The translations under genes and the position numbers were made by a program. Positions 43,939 through 53,393 of a stretch of DNA of 64,000 nucleotides are shown here, one piece after another. Below the pieces are notes generated by a model that was not told the DNA's origin, did no database searches, and was given only the letters and a program-made list of their open reading frames with translations. The DNA comes from Bog-532 sp963742865 (GTDB lineage: Bacteria; Actinomycetota; Actinomycetes; Streptosporangiales; Streptosporangiaceae): positions 3,418 through 67,417 of the forward strand of contig CAVUNW010000037.1 in assembly GCA_963742865.1 (NCBI GenBank). The letters are read 5' to 3'. Positions within the stretch are counted from its first letter, which is position 1; each line of letters begins with the position of its first letter.

Positions 43939-44775
43939 CTACTGCTGGGTGACGGCCGCCCGGGCTGAGGCGCGCTGGCCTCTGCGGCCCACGAAGGCGA
44001 TGATCACGATGGCCAGGTACCCGACGTAGACCAGGAGCTGGAGTGGCGTCGGGGCGTCGCTGTAGCCGAAGAAACTGTGCAGCACGTCCCCGAACGAACT
44101 GTCCTCGGACAGCAGCGACGCCGAGTGCCACATGGGCGTGGCGAGTACCGGCAGCCAGCCGAGCTGCTGGAGGTTCTCCACGGTGTCGGCCAGCAGCCCA
44201 GCGGCGAAGACCATCAGCAGCAGGCCGATGACGGTGAAGAAGCGGGCCATGTTCAGCCGGTGGCCGAGCCGGTAGATCACGAACGCGATGGCAAGCGCAC
44301 CGGCCAGCCCGATGGCCGCTCCGCTCAGCGCGCCCGCCGTCGAGGTGGAAAAGATGATGGCCAGGGTGAAAACAACCGTCTCCAGTCCCTCCCGGCCCAC
44401 CGCCTGGAAGGCCAGCAGTCCCAGCCCCCAGCGGGCCCGGCCGTCGAGCGCCGCGTCGACATGGGCCCGGAGTTCCTTCGACAGCGACCGCGCGTGGTTG
44501 CGCATCCAGAACGTCATGTAGGTCAGCACGGTGGCGGCCACGATGAAGGTGGCCGTCTCAAAGATCGTCTGCACCCGCGAGCCGTCGTAGCTCCGGATCG
44601 TCTCGTAAGCCACCGCCCCACCCGCGGTGGCCAGGAGCAGCGCGGCACCCACTCCGAGGAACACGTCCTTGAAGTGCTCCCGCTTCCCGATGCGGTCGAG
44701 GTAGGCGAGCAAGATCGCGACGATCATGCTTGCCTCGACACCCTCGCGCAGGAATATAACGAGCGTAGCCAGCAT
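43939..44775 (-). CDS. efeU: FTR1-family iron permease
   Basis: The protein has 278 residues and seven predicted helices. The two REGxE iron-binding motifs of FTR1/EfeU are present: REGVE at 10-14 and REGLE at 128-132. Such permeases import ferric iron in the EfeUOB system. EfeO and EfeB are not adjacent, so it may work alone or with genes elsewhere. An IdeR/DtxR-type iron box sits about 45-60 bases upstream, indicating repression under iron sufficiency. Confidence 0.9.
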   Translation of the reverse strand: MLATLVIFLREGVEASMIVAILLAYLDRIGKREHFKDVFLGVGAALLLATAGGAVAYETIRSYDGSRVQTIFETATFIVAATVLTYMTFWMRNHARSLSKELRAHVDAALDGRARWGLGLLAFQAVGREGLETVVFTLAIIFSTSTAGALSGAAIGLAGALAIAFVIYRLGHRLNMARFFTVIGLLLMVFAAGLLADTVENLQQLGWLPVLATPMWHSASLLSEDSSFGDVLHSFFGYSDAPTPLQLLVYVGYLAIVIIAFVGRRGQRASARAAVTQQ

Positions 44776-44817
44776 CAGAACGCCTCCCGGCCAGCAAGTC
44801 TGGCCGATGGGAAATAA

Positions 44818-44836
44818 TTAGGCAAGGCTTACCTTA
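44818..44836 (-). promoter_or_regulatory. Iron box (IdeR/DtxR-type operator) of the FTR1 gene
   Basis: TTAGGCAAGGCTTACCTTA agrees with the DtxR/IdeR consensus TTAGGTTAGSCTAACCTAA at 15 of 19 positions. It lies 43-61 bases before the iron-permease start and in an A+T-rich patch, which fits an iron-repressed promoter. Confidence 0.75.
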
Positions 44837-44858
44837 CACACGCCGCGTGAGAAGGTCG

Positions 44859-45711
44859 TCAGCTGGTGCAGCCGGTCCCGTGCGGCACCAGGTTGAGGTT
44901 CTGGGCGAGGACCGCCGCGCCCTGGGCCGCGGTCAGGTCGCCGACCGCGACGAGCCGCCCGACCACGTGCACCTCGCGGGAACGGGCGTTCTGCGGGTTG
45001 GTGCGCGGGTCATCGATGGTGGGCGCGTTGACGACGCCCGCCAGGACCGCGGCCTCCGGCCAGCTCAGCTGGGCCGGCTCGACGCCGAAGTAACCGCAGC
45101 TCGCGGCGCGCAGCCCGTAGTAGTTGTCGCCGTAATAGGCGATCTCCGCGTACATCTGCAGGATCTGCGCCTTGCTGTAGCTCATGTCGAGCTTGATCGC
45201 CAGCACGACCTGCTCGGTCTTCACCGTGAACCCGGAGCGGCCCGCGGTGTAGAGATTCTTGGCCAGCTGCTGCTCCAGCGTGCTGCCGCCCTGGTCGGGG
45301 TGACCGGTGAGCTTGCCGGCGATGAGCCGTCCCACGGCCAGGGGGTCGACGCCGGGCGTGGAGTAGAACCGGTGGTCCTCGGTGGCGACGAGCGCCTCGG
45401 TGAAGCGCGTGGGGGGCTGGACCCCCGGGTAGCTGATCCCGTGCTGGACGGCCTGCGCCTGGACCAGCGCCGGGGCCTGGCTCACCGACGGGGTGATGAG
45501 GAAGAGGCCGCCGACGATGATCGCGAGCAGGACGATAGCGACCGAGAAGACCTTGAGGGCGCGGATCGGCCAGCGGCGGCGGGGCTTCAGGGGGCGGGTG
45601 GTCCGGCTGCTGCGCGGGCGGCTCTGGGGACGGGGTTCTGCGGGGGCGGGTGGTGCCCTGCGCATAGGGCTGGGTCGCGTCGTCCGGCCCGGGGCCATAC
45701 CAGCCGGACAT
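44859..45711 (-). CDS. GT51 peptidoglycan glycosyltransferase (monofunctional-like)
   Basis: After a basic N-terminus and a membrane anchor (VFSVAIVLLAIIVGGLFLI) comes a GT51 domain: FTEALVATEDHRFYSTPGVD with the catalytic Glu, GGSTLEQQLAKNLYT, and ILQMYAEIAYYGDNYYGL, EAAVLAGVVNAPT. No transpeptidase domain follows, so it polymerises lipid II only. The main frame starts at 45698. A neighbouring frame from ATG 45711 (MSGWYGPGPDDATQPYAQG) looks like the true N-terminus, joined by a one-base shift near 45600; I chose that start with caution. Confidence 0.78.
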
Positions 45712-46072
45712 GGGATCGCGCTCCGACGCCCTCACCTGACCCCTGTTCCTCGTCGGCGGCAGCGCCGCAGCCACGGCGCCAGGTCACCGGTAAAACGTGT
45801 TCACTCTAATGCCTGGTTCCTGTATCGCCGCTGAGCAAAAGGGGTGTGTCTGCTGTGTGATCGCCAGCGCTCAGGCATGTGGCCCCAGCGCTCGGGCGAT
45901 GCGGCTACCGAATCGCACCCGGTCAGCGCGCTTCTTGCTGTTATCACACTATTGCAATCGGTTCGGGACCGCTTTAACGCGATAGTGCCAGCAGGCAGAT
46001 GAATTTGTTACCGGCTGCTTACGCCATGAACAAACCGCTGGCGGTGACCCGTGTTAGAGGCAGGAGGACAAG
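45712..46072. other. Intergenic region, divergent promoters
   Basis: About 360 bases between divergent genes, relatively A+T-rich at 45930-46020. GGCAGGAGGACAAG at the right end is the ribosome site of the RsbW-like gene. No credible gene or RNA is seen. Confidence 0.35.
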
Positions 46073-46510
46073 ATGATGTGTAACCCCACCGCCCCCCCAG
46101 TCTCTCTACGACCTGCGCCGATCTCGTCACCGAGGTGCGAGCGGTCCTTCCCGGGATGCCTCGATCAGGTCCGGGAAACGCGGGCATTCCTGGCCCGCAT
46201 GCTGCCCGGATTCCCGGCCGCCGACGACGCGATCCTCTTGATCAGCGAACTGGCCACGAACGCCTGCCTGTACTCCGCCAGCGGCGATCTCGGTGGCGCC
46301 TTCACCGTCCGCATCGAGCGGTTCGGCGGTCACGTGCGCGTCGAGGTTGAGGACCAGGGCAGCGCCTGGGACGGGGACCTGAGCAAGGCCAAGCTCCCGC
46401 ATGGCCTGTACCTGATGCAGGCGCTTTCGGACTCGTGCGGCACGTATCCGGGCACGCAGGGCTGGGTGACCTGGTACACGCTCGCTGCTCCCCTGAGTGC
46501 CCCGCTGTAG
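46073..46510 (+). CDS. RsbW/SpoIIAB-like ATP-binding protein
   Basis: The 145-residue protein is a stand-alone HATPase_c domain: N-box LLISELATNACLYS near 61-74, G1-like VEDQGSAWDG, and G2 HGLYLMQALSD. Actinomycetes have many such anti-sigma or signalling kinases. The GAGGACAAG site upstream supports ATG 46073. It is followed by a NUDIX gene and a TPR-type regulator. The partner STAS or sigma protein is unknown; a STAS protein lies at 30.4 kb. Confidence 0.82.
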   Translation: MMCNPTAPPVSLRPAPISSPRCERSFPGCLDQVRETRAFLARMLPGFPAADDAILLISELATNACLYSASGDLGGAFTVRIERFGGHVRVEVEDQGSAWDGDLSKAKLPHGLYLMQALSDSCGTYPGTQGWVTWYTLAAPLSAPL

Positions 46511-46580
46511 TAATCAGACTGGCGCCGACTGGATACGACCGCCGTTCGCGCCGTCTGCCTCACGCGGTAGCGTCCGGAAC

Positions 46581-47153
46581 GTGGCCGACGACATCTCCCC
46601 CGGACGGACCCGCTGGACCATCCACGGCGAGCGCCTGGTGGACGAGAATCCGCACATCCGGCTTTCCGTCGCCAGCGTGGAGCTTCCCGACGGTAAGCGG
46701 TTCGATCAGTACGTCTTCCGTATGCCGCGATGCGCTATGACCGCCATCCTCGACGAACCTGGCGAGAAGATCCTGCTGATCTGGCGGCACCGGTTCATCG
46801 TTGACCGGTGGGACTGGGAAGTCCCCGGCGGTTACGCCGACCCCGGCGAGGACGGCATCGTGACCGCGGCACGCGAGGTCGAAGAGGAGACGGGCTGGCG
46901 GCCCCGTAACCTTCAGTATCTGCTGACCTTCCAGCCGGCTATTGGCTCCGCGGACGCCCCGCAGGACCTCTACCTGGCACGCGGTGCGGACCGCGTGGGC
47001 ACGCCGCATCCGGACGAGGCTGAGGACGTCCGCTGGGTTCCTCTCGGCGAGGCGCAACAGATGATCAGCGACGGGCAGATCCTGGGCGCCGCTACGGTCA
47101 TCGCCGTCATGTACGCCGCAGCCCAGGCAGGCGCACCCCGGCATACTCGCTGA
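46581..47153 (+). CDS. NUDIX hydrolase, ADP-ribose pyrophosphatase-like
   Basis: From GTG 46581 the protein has 190 residues. A perfect NUDIX box is present (G-x5-E-x7-REVEEETGW at about residues 90-113), preceded by WDWEVPGG. DEAEDVRWVPLGEAQQM near 150 resembles the ADP-ribose/NDP-sugar pyrophosphatase group. It hydrolyses nucleoside diphosphates linked to another moiety; the substrate is not fixed. The end overlaps the opposite-strand regulator by 47 bases. An earlier in-frame start at 46497 would overlap the RsbW-like gene. Confidence 0.86.
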   Translation: MADDISPGRTRWTIHGERLVDENPHIRLSVASVELPDGKRFDQYVFRMPRCAMTAILDEPGEKILLIWRHRFIVDRWDWEVPGGYADPGEDGIVTAAREVEEETGWRPRNLQYLLTFQPAIGSADAPQDLYLARGADRVGTPHPDEAEDVRWVPLGEAQQMISDGQILGAATVIAVMYAAAQAGAPRHTR

Positions 47154-48379
47154 ACTCCCTCACACCCTGGGAAGTCGCGTAGGGCTTTAGATTCCGCAGC
47201 AGGTCGCGGACGTAGCTCAGCGCACGGGCAGAGTCGAGGCTGCCCGCCAGGTCCACTGCCTGCTTGCCCCGGGTACAGGCCTGCTCAACCTCACCCTGCA
47301 GCGCGTAGCTCATGGCGAGCAGGGCCACATTGAACGCCTGGCCCCGGACATAGTCCGGGTTCATGTCCAGCGACCGCAGCGCGTACTTCTCGGCCAGCCG
47401 TCCCTGCTCAAGAGCACGGAAACAGTGGGCGATCTTTGCCGCAAAGTACGCCTCGTCGAAGTAGCCCAGCCATGGCGGCACGTCGGCCGTGGCGGCCTGC
47501 CCAAACACTGTTTCCGCGCGCCGCAGGGTGTGGGCACACGAATCGCGGTCCTGAGCGAGGGCATGGCCGTGTGCCTCCATAACCATCGCCTCGGTCTGCA
47601 GAACCTTCAGCCCGGAACGCCTCGCCGCCGCCTGCGCCGCTTGCGCCATATCGATGGCCTGGTCAGCTTGGGCGACGTAGCCGGCTTGCTGGCTCATCGC
47701 AGCCAGAATTTCGCCACCGAGGCTCTCGTCCTGGGCAAATCGCGCCATCGATAGTGCCTGGACCAGATATCGCTGCGCCAGGCCCTGCATCTCCAGGTCG
47801 TGCGCTTGCCAGCCGCAAAGCTGCGAGAGCTCGGCCGCCGCAGAGAATAGCTGGCGCCGCACATCATCGGTGCAACGTGCATCGCTCAGCAAAGGCGCGA
47901 TATCCGCGTGGAGATACGACACGACCGGCGGCCGGATCCGGCCGCCGCCGAGTCGATTGTCAAGGACGCGAAATGCCTGGATCGCCTCGCGAATTGCCAG
48001 GATGTCTGCCGCACCGATTCGCCGGTTCCCGTTACCGCCATTGATAGCGATTCGGGGTGATACCAGCCAGCGTAGTGCTGCTGACGAGTAGGCGGTTAGG
48101 TCGAACCCGGCGCTGAGCAGTACCTTCCGCTGTTCAAGGTCGCTCTCGGCTAGTCCATACGTTACCCGGGCCGTCTGTGCCGTGGTCAACTGCATATGCA
48201 GGGCCGTGTCAGCCAAGCATTGGTCATGCGGCATGCCAAGATCGGCCAGGGGTTACCGGGCGCCCCAGTCTCGCGCTGAGGACTTCGGCCAGCAGATCCG
48301 GTGTTGGTGGTCGCGGCCGGTCTCCCCGGAGCCACCGTTCCACCGAACGAGTCCATCCGCATGGCGGAGGTCGCACCAT
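47107..48379 (-). CDS. TPR-containing XRE-like regulator, one frameshift
   Basis: Frame 47107-48234 encodes tetratricopeptide-like helices (GEILAAMSQQAGYVAQADQA, LGYFDEAYFAAKIAHCFRALEQ, ALLAMSYALQGEVEQACTRG) typical of C-terminal parts of Streptomyces XRE/TPR regulators. Upstream, after removal of one C from a CCCC run near 48250, the frame continues to ATG 48379 through SVERWLRGDRPRPPTPDLLA, then EVLSARLGRPVTLADLGMPH, a segment found after the helix-turn-helix in this family. The helix-turn-helix itself is not visible, so the start is uncertain. Probable role: DNA-binding regulator or signal-peptide receptor. Confidence 0.68.
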
Positions 48380-48620
48380 GACTGGACAAGAGAGATTCTC
48401 TGGCTCCGAGACTTTCTCCGGCCGGGCATCGCTGCCACCCGGTGCGCTGACCGAGCTTGCTGCCCTACGCCTTGCCCTGCCCGGCTACGAAGTCATCATC
48501 ACCAGCCGCCACGACCGCTATCGGTTCGAGGCCATCCGCCGCCGCGGCCAATCCGGTCCATGGTGCGTGATCAGCACTGACCCGGCCGACCTGTGGCGCG
48601 AACTCCCAGCCGCCCCCTAG
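48378..48620 (+). CDS. Small protein of unknown function, divergent from the TPR regulator
   Basis: ATG 48378, with GGAGG nine bases upstream, gives 80 residues. The C-terminal half (LPGYEVIITSRHDRYRFEAIRR, GPWCVISTDPADLWREL) looks folded, one beta strand pair with a helix. I do not recognise it, but similar small proteins often lie next to regulators of this type in actinomycetes. Its start codon shares CATG with the possible start of the opposite gene. Probably a partner of that regulator. Confidence 0.62.
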   Translation: MTGQERFSGSETFSGRASLPPGALTELAALRLALPGYEVIITSRHDRYRFEAIRRRGQSGPWCVISTDPADLWRELPAAP

Positions 48621-48763
48621 TGACGTGCGTTCTGTTGGCGCTCTGGTAACCAGTACGAGCGTAGGGCGTGGCTCGGTGGATCATCCGCTGGCACCGGGGA
48701 CGCTCCGGCTGCGCTAAGGTATGTAAGCCCGCCGGGTTCGGCGGGTGTGTGCGCCTAGCGCAC

Positions 48764-48837
48764 CGGGACGTGGCCCAGCTTGGTAGGGCACTTGACTGGG
48801 GGTCAAGGGGTCGCGGGTTCAAATCCCGCCGTCCCGA
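48764..48837 (+). tRNA. tRNA-Pro (GGG)
   Basis: Cloverleaf by eye: acceptor CGGGACG (48764-48770) with CGTCCCG (48830-48836), discriminator A, D-arm GCCC/GGGC, anticodon stem CTTGA/TCAAG with loop CTGGGGG (anticodon GGG), T-arm GCGGG-TTCAAAT-CCCGC. CCA is not encoded. A perfect hairpin (CCCGCCG/CGGCGGG, 48728-48745) precedes it. Confidence 0.93.
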
Positions 48838-49151
48838 CGGTTTTTCGAACGCTTGTACAGTGCGTACAGCACGAAAGTACAGCAGCCAGGTAAACAGACG
48901 GCCGCGCCATCGGCCCCGAGCCTTACTGGCTGGGCTTCGGCTCGCGGTCCCGAACTGGTCGCCCGGGTGGTGCCTGAGAGCCGCGGGTGGGGTCGTCGGG
49001 GCGCCTCGATGAAGATCTCCATCTTGCTGGAGATCCGGACATCCTGGACTATCGGCTTGGGAAGCTGCGCGATGCTCGTGGCCACTGCGCCTGATCAGCA
49101 GGTCTGTGTGTCTGAGAGCTACCGCTGTTGACCGCCATTGGCCACGGTTAG
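48838..49151. other. Gap between tRNA-Pro and first IS
   Basis: About 310 bases with short frames only. A hairpin GATCTCC/GGAGATC (49014-49020 and 49029-49035) and clustered GTACAG words at about 48853-48890 are the only structure seen. No integrase or direct repeat of the tRNA end was found. Confidence 0.35.
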
Positions 49152-51211
49152 CCTCGATTCCCGGTCAGATAATTGAGTTGAGGTTTCCTGCGGCCCGGCG
49201 GTTACCGTGGCGGGAACCGGAACCGCAGGGTGCGCCCGTCCCACCAGGGGATCGGGGTTTGGAGTTCGGCGAATCCGGCGTCGATGAGGGCGGGGTGGTG
49301 GCTGCGCAGGTTCAGCGCGCAGGTGACGCCGGCGGGGCCGATGTGCAAGGTGCCGGTGGCGTCGAGGAAGTCCCGCCACAGGGTTTCGGGGGTGGCGTGC
49401 TCGTAGCGGGATAGCTTGAGCGCGAGCAGCCGGTACAGGTTCCCGGCGACGACGGTCAGGGTGGTGTCCAGGTCGACGTTGAGCGGGACGCCGCTGGTGA
49501 GGGCGTCGAGGTGGAACCCGCCGATGTAGGCGTCCAGCTCGTTTTCGACCATCATCCGCTCGGCGTAGCGGGCGAACAGGTTCTTGCCGGGCGTGGTCAG
49601 GTCGTTGGTGATGATCAGGGTGGGCTCGTCGCGGCCGATGTTCTTGACCGCGATCTGGCGGACCTTGGCGCTGATGTCTGTGAGCTTGACCATGTCTTCG
49701 TGCAGGCGGGGCCGCCGGTACCGGCCGGACCGGGCGATGACGGCGGTTTTCCAGGCGCTGGCGGGCAGGGCATCGAGGCGGGCGAGTTCGGTCTTGCCGC
49801 GCTGGCGGAGCGTGAGCCAGCTGATGCCGCGGGCGGACAGCTGGCCGAGGATCTTGTAGGTGGTCAGCTGGGAGTCGAAGACCAGCAGCCCCGGGTCGCT
49901 GCCGGTGGCGTTGTTCCAGTAATCAGCGAAGGCGATGATCTCGGCGGCCTGCTCGGCCTTGGTGATGTCGGCGTTGGAGTACACCATGTCCGAGGTGGCG
50001 TGATCCTGGGCGAAGAAGGTCAGCACGGCGCGGGTGCGCTGGGAGCGTCTGGGGACGTAGTGCTTTTCCAGGACGGCCTGGTCGCCGTGGTGGCGGATGG
50101 CGTGGAAGTCGCAGTTGAACCCGGCCTCGCCGGTGGCCAGGCCGAGCGGCCGCAGCGCCTTGACCAGCCCGGTCAGCAGTTTCTGGTTGGCCTCGCGGCG
50201 GATGCGCCAGGAGTAGGTGCCCAGGTGGGTGGCCTTGGGCAGCGCGGTCAGCCCGAGCGCGAAGGCCAGCCCTTCGTCATCGGCCAGCGTGCTGGCGTGG
50301 GAGATGCGGGGCTTGCGGGCGCACTTGGCCAGCAGCAGCGTCCCGATCGACTGCCAGGCTGACAGTTCCCTGGTGGAGGGGTAGCCGGCGCCGCTGATCA
50401 GGTCCGGCAGCCCCGTGTCGCAGATCGCGGGGAACAGCAGCAGCAGCCCGGCGTGATCGCACGGCAGGTCCGCCAGCGGCTCATCCGGCCAGCCGGGCAG
50501 GGCGGCGGCCTTGACCGGGTCGAGCCGGGCCGGCGGGCCGCGGCGGCCGTCGTCGCGGCGGGGCAGCCGCGGCAGTCCCTCGGCGTCGAGGATCAGCCAG
50601 ACGGTCTGCGCCGAGACCGGCATCCCCTCGGCTGTGCACGCGGCGGCGATCTCGGTGACCGAATGCCCGGCGGCGCGCAGCTCCAGCACCCGCTGGCGGA
50701 GCTGGCCGGTGGCCTTGCGCGGGCCTTTCGGGCCGGGCCGGGTCCCGGCGAACAGGGTGAGCCGGCCCTGGCGCAGCAGGCTGGCCATCTGGTGGATGCT
50801 GGCGGTGGAGTAGCCGAACCGGTCGGCGGCCTCGGCGGCGGGCATCTCGTCCAGGAAGTAGGCGCGCAGCGCCTCGTACCGGCGCTGCGCTGAGCTCGCC
50901 GGCTCGGTGAAGTACTGCGCGCCGTCCCGCATCCTGCCTATCCTGGCATCTCAAGTCATCTTGCTGAACTACTCCCGGAGATGGTAGTGCCGTATCAGGC
51001 AGCAGGCAGGGAGACACGCCGGTCAGGGCAAGATGCCTGCCTGCGGTGTCCGATTTCTGTGCCGTCAACTAGAAGGCACTTAGTTCAGGCAGACTCATTG
51101 AGGTTATCGCGAGAGTGGGCGGGAACATGCCCGCCTGCCAGCATGAACGCACCTGGGACAGTCAGGAAGCCCGGCGGTCACAGGCTCCGCACCGTCTCCC
51201 GGGAATCGAGG
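49152..51211. mobile_element. Insertion sequence IS-A, 2060 bp, 4-bp target duplication
   Basis: Ends carry a 13-base inverted repeat: CCTCGATTCCCGG (49152-49164) and its complement (51199-51211). Both flanks read TTAG (49148-49151 and 51212-51215). The single transposase gene lies leftward inside. Termini starting CC and a 4-base duplication recall IS1380, but the family is not settled. Confidence 0.75.
49202..50932 (-). CDS. IS-A DDE transposase
   Basis: The 576-residue intact transposase has an N-terminal helix-turn-helix region (AAEAADRFGYSTASIHQMASL, then GHSVTEIAAACTAEGMPVSA), a middle domain with FNCDFHAIRHHGD, and a DDE core with LLVFDSQLTTYKILGQL, WLTLRQRGKTEL and late MVENELDAYIGGFHLDAL carrying the probable acidic residue. 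It resembles IS4/IS1380-superfamily transposases with an added HTH. The ORF fills the element between its inverted repeats, and no frame break is present, so the element could be active. Confidence 0.82.
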   Translation of the reverse strand: MRDGAQYFTEPASSAQRRYEALRAYFLDEMPAAEAADRFGYSTASIHQMASLLRQGRLTLFAGTRPGPKGPRKATGQLRQRVLELRAAGHSVTEIAAACTAEGMPVSAQTVWLILDAEGLPRLPRRDDGRRGPPARLDPVKAAALPGWPDEPLADLPCDHAGLLLLFPAICDTGLPDLISGAGYPSTRELSAWQSIGTLLLAKCARKPRISHASTLADDEGLAFALGLTALPKATHLGTYSWRIRREANQKLLTGLVKALRPLGLATGEAGFNCDFHAIRHHGDQAVLEKHYVPRRSQRTRAVLTFFAQDHATSDMVYSNADITKAEQAAEIIAFADYWNNATGSDPGLLVFDSQLTTYKILGQLSARGISWLTLRQRGKTELARLDALPASAWKTAVIARSGRYRRPRLHEDMVKLTDISAKVRQIAVKNIGRDEPTLIITNDLTTPGKNLFARYAERMMVENELDAYIGGFHLDALTSGVPLNVDLDTTLTVVAGNLYRLLALKLSRYEHATPETLWRDFLDATGTLHIGPAGVTCALNLRSHHPALIDAGFAELQTPIPWWDGRTLRFRFPPR

Positions 51212-51213
51212 TT

Positions 51214-52262
51214 AGGGCGTGTCCCGTAGATCTTCACGGGTCATTTCGGCTTGGATTGCGCAATGGATGATGACCGGCTGAGGCGGCATGATCTCAGTGA
51301 TGCGGAGTGGGTGCGCTGGAGCCTTTGCTGCCGGGTCATCCGCGGCAGGGGCACCGGTGGAATGATCACCGGCTGGTGATTGACGGAGTGTTCTGCCGGG
51401 TCCGGACGGGGTGCCCATGGCGGGATCTGCCGGAGCGGTTCGGGAACTGGAAGACCGTTTACAATCGGCATCGCCGCTGGTCAGGGGACGGGACCTGGGA
51501 GAAGATCCTGGACCGGCTGCGCGCCGGGTGTGATGAGGCGGAGGGCAAGGCGTGGACGGTCGCGGCGGATGCGACGGTCGTGCGGGCGCACCAGCACGCC
51601 GCCGGGGCGCGGCATGAGCCGCAGGCGGACATTGAGCCGGAGCGGCTGGCGGTGACGCGGCTGAGCGCCCGGCCCGGACAGGGGGCTCCACCGAATGACA
51701 AGAACCCGCCGCCCGCCGGGACGAACCCGGCCAGGCCCGGCAAGGAGCGGGAGGCGCTGGGCCGGTCCCGGGGCGGGCTGACCACTAAGATCCACCTGCT
51801 CGCCGATTCCGGCTGCCGGCCGCTGGCCCAGGTCACCAGCGCCGGGCAGCGCCACGACTCCCTCGCCTTCGCGCCGCTCATGGACCGGCTCACGATCGCG
51901 CGCCGCGACCGCGGCCGGCCCCGGACCAGGCCCGGCCAGGTCCTGGCCGACAAGGCCTACTCCAGCAGGGCGACCCGCACTCACCTGCGACGACGCGGCA
52001 TCAAGGCCACCATCCCCGAACCCGCCGACCAGATCCGCCACCGCCTCCGGCGCGGCAGCAGGGGCGGGCGGCCGGCCGCGTTCGACCCCATCGCCTACAA
52101 GCAGCGCAACACCGTCGAGCGCGCCTTCAACCGGCTCCGCCAGCACCGGGCGGTCGCCACCCGGTACGACAAGCGCAACTTCGTCTACCGGGGAACCGTC
52201 GACGTCGCCGCGATCCGGATCTGGCTCCGCGGCCCCATCCCATGATCTACGGGACACGCCCT
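51214..52262. mobile_element. IS5-family insertion sequence IS-B, about 1.05 kb
   Basis: Perfect 19-base inverted repeats AGGGCGTGTCCCGTAGATC (51214-51232) and its complement (52244-52262) border one rightward transposase. TA occurs at both edges (51213-51214, 52262-52263), consistent with TA target use. It sits in the right TTAG duplication of IS-A. Confidence 0.82.
51263..52245 (+). CDS. IS5-family (IS427-like) transposase, frameshift near start
   Basis: ATG 51263 encodes DDDRLRRHDLSDAEWVR, then a -1 shift near 51316 leads into the long frame LEPLLPGHPRQGHRWNDHR, VIDGVFCRVRTGCPWRDLP and on to the stop at 52245. Catalytic segments: VAADATVVRAHQHA (first Asp), VLADKAYSSRATR (second Asp), and KQRNTVERAFNRLRQHR (Glu). 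About 325 residues if continuous. Programmed -1 frameshifting is known in some IS5 subgroups, but a shift this near the start fits a sequence indel equally well. Confidence 0.8.
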
Positions 52263-53393
52263 AGTTGCACGCTGATTGCACGCGCTCGCGGCCACGGCCC
52301 GCGATCTGCCGGGCGCTTCCGTGTCAGGGTGCCGATCCAGCCGCACAGGAAGCGCTATTAGGCCTCTGACCTGCGGATCAGCATGGACCGACCTTACCGA
52401 TTCCCCCGTATTCCCCTCCGCTGTCCAGGCCGACCTAGGGCCACAGCAGGGCCAGGACTAGGGCCAGAAAACTGGCCGCTGAGCTGGCGAAATGCGCCAG
52501 TCGGGTCTTGTTCTGCTGGTCCTAGGCGCAAACCTGCGCAAGCCTGCCCCACTGATCATCCCGTCTGCCGTCGACCCGCCTGCCAGGCCTGCTGGGCTCG
52601 CCCGGGTCGATAGCGGGCGCGATGATCAGGCTCGACCTCAGCCACCTACGGCCCTGGTCGGCCATCCCCGATCATCCCAGAGCCGAAGAGCCCCGCCGGA
52701 GGCAGCATCGATGCCCGCACTGTCAGCTTGGGAATCTGTGCTGTCCGCGCCTTCATATGGCTTGACCTGCGAGGCGAGCTGTCCGTGAGTGACCGTGAGA
52801 GGCCCCTCGTTGCCAGGGTTAATGGCCCGCTAATGGCCCGGTGGCTGGCCCGCTAATGGCCCCGGTGGCCTGACCAGGCCGAGCACTGGCCTTCCGCTTT
52901 TCAGGCCGGGCATATCCCAAGTCGCCACGCAACGTGCGAGTGTCCCCGGATGCCGGGACAGCGTTAGCAGCAGGATCGCCAGCTTAGAAAGAACTACGAT
53001 GAGGCGATTTTGCAGTGTGACCTGCTGCTCTGACTGACCGTACGGCACCGCAGCTTACCGTTTGACGACGCCCGGAACCTCCGCGTGTCCATTCACGGGG
53101 GGTGCGGTGTTCCCGCAGGCCACGGGCTCACGCAGCGCTCAGCGGGAGGCTTCGACCGCGCATCGTGCAGGTCAGAGGCACCCCTGAATGGACACACTTC
53201 CGCGCCTTGGTGCTCGTCACCGGCCCGACGCTTCGGCGACCCGCCTCCGCAGGCCGCCATGAGCAATGCGACGACCACCGCCAGCCACCGTACGCGAGGC
53301 GAGACATCATCTACTCTCTCACCGCGCCGCGAAACACTCTCAGACGGCAGCTAAACTAATGGCCAAGAGCAGAAGCTGGGTTCAGTGTCCGGG
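52263..53393. other. 1.1 kb without a convincing gene, between IS-B and a small ORF
   Basis: Short frames on both strands lack ribosome sites. Structure seen: a repeated block GGCCCGCTAATGGCCC(C)GGTGGC at 52824-52845 and 52847-52869. A possible leftward lipoprotein 5' end lies at about 53093-53320 (VVVALLMAACGGGSPKRR) that loses coding character after some 30 codons. I read the region as decayed accessory DNA. Confidence 0.4.

Noticed and set aside
48838..49151. Attachment-site repeat of the tRNA-Pro 3' end or an integrase gene
   Set aside because: No second copy of the tRNA end and no recombinase motifs seen in the window.
53093..53320. Leftward lipoprotein-like start (VVALLMAACGGG)
   Set aside because: No start codon with a ribosome site in that frame, and coding character is lost after about 30 codons. 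Kept only as a remark on the gap.
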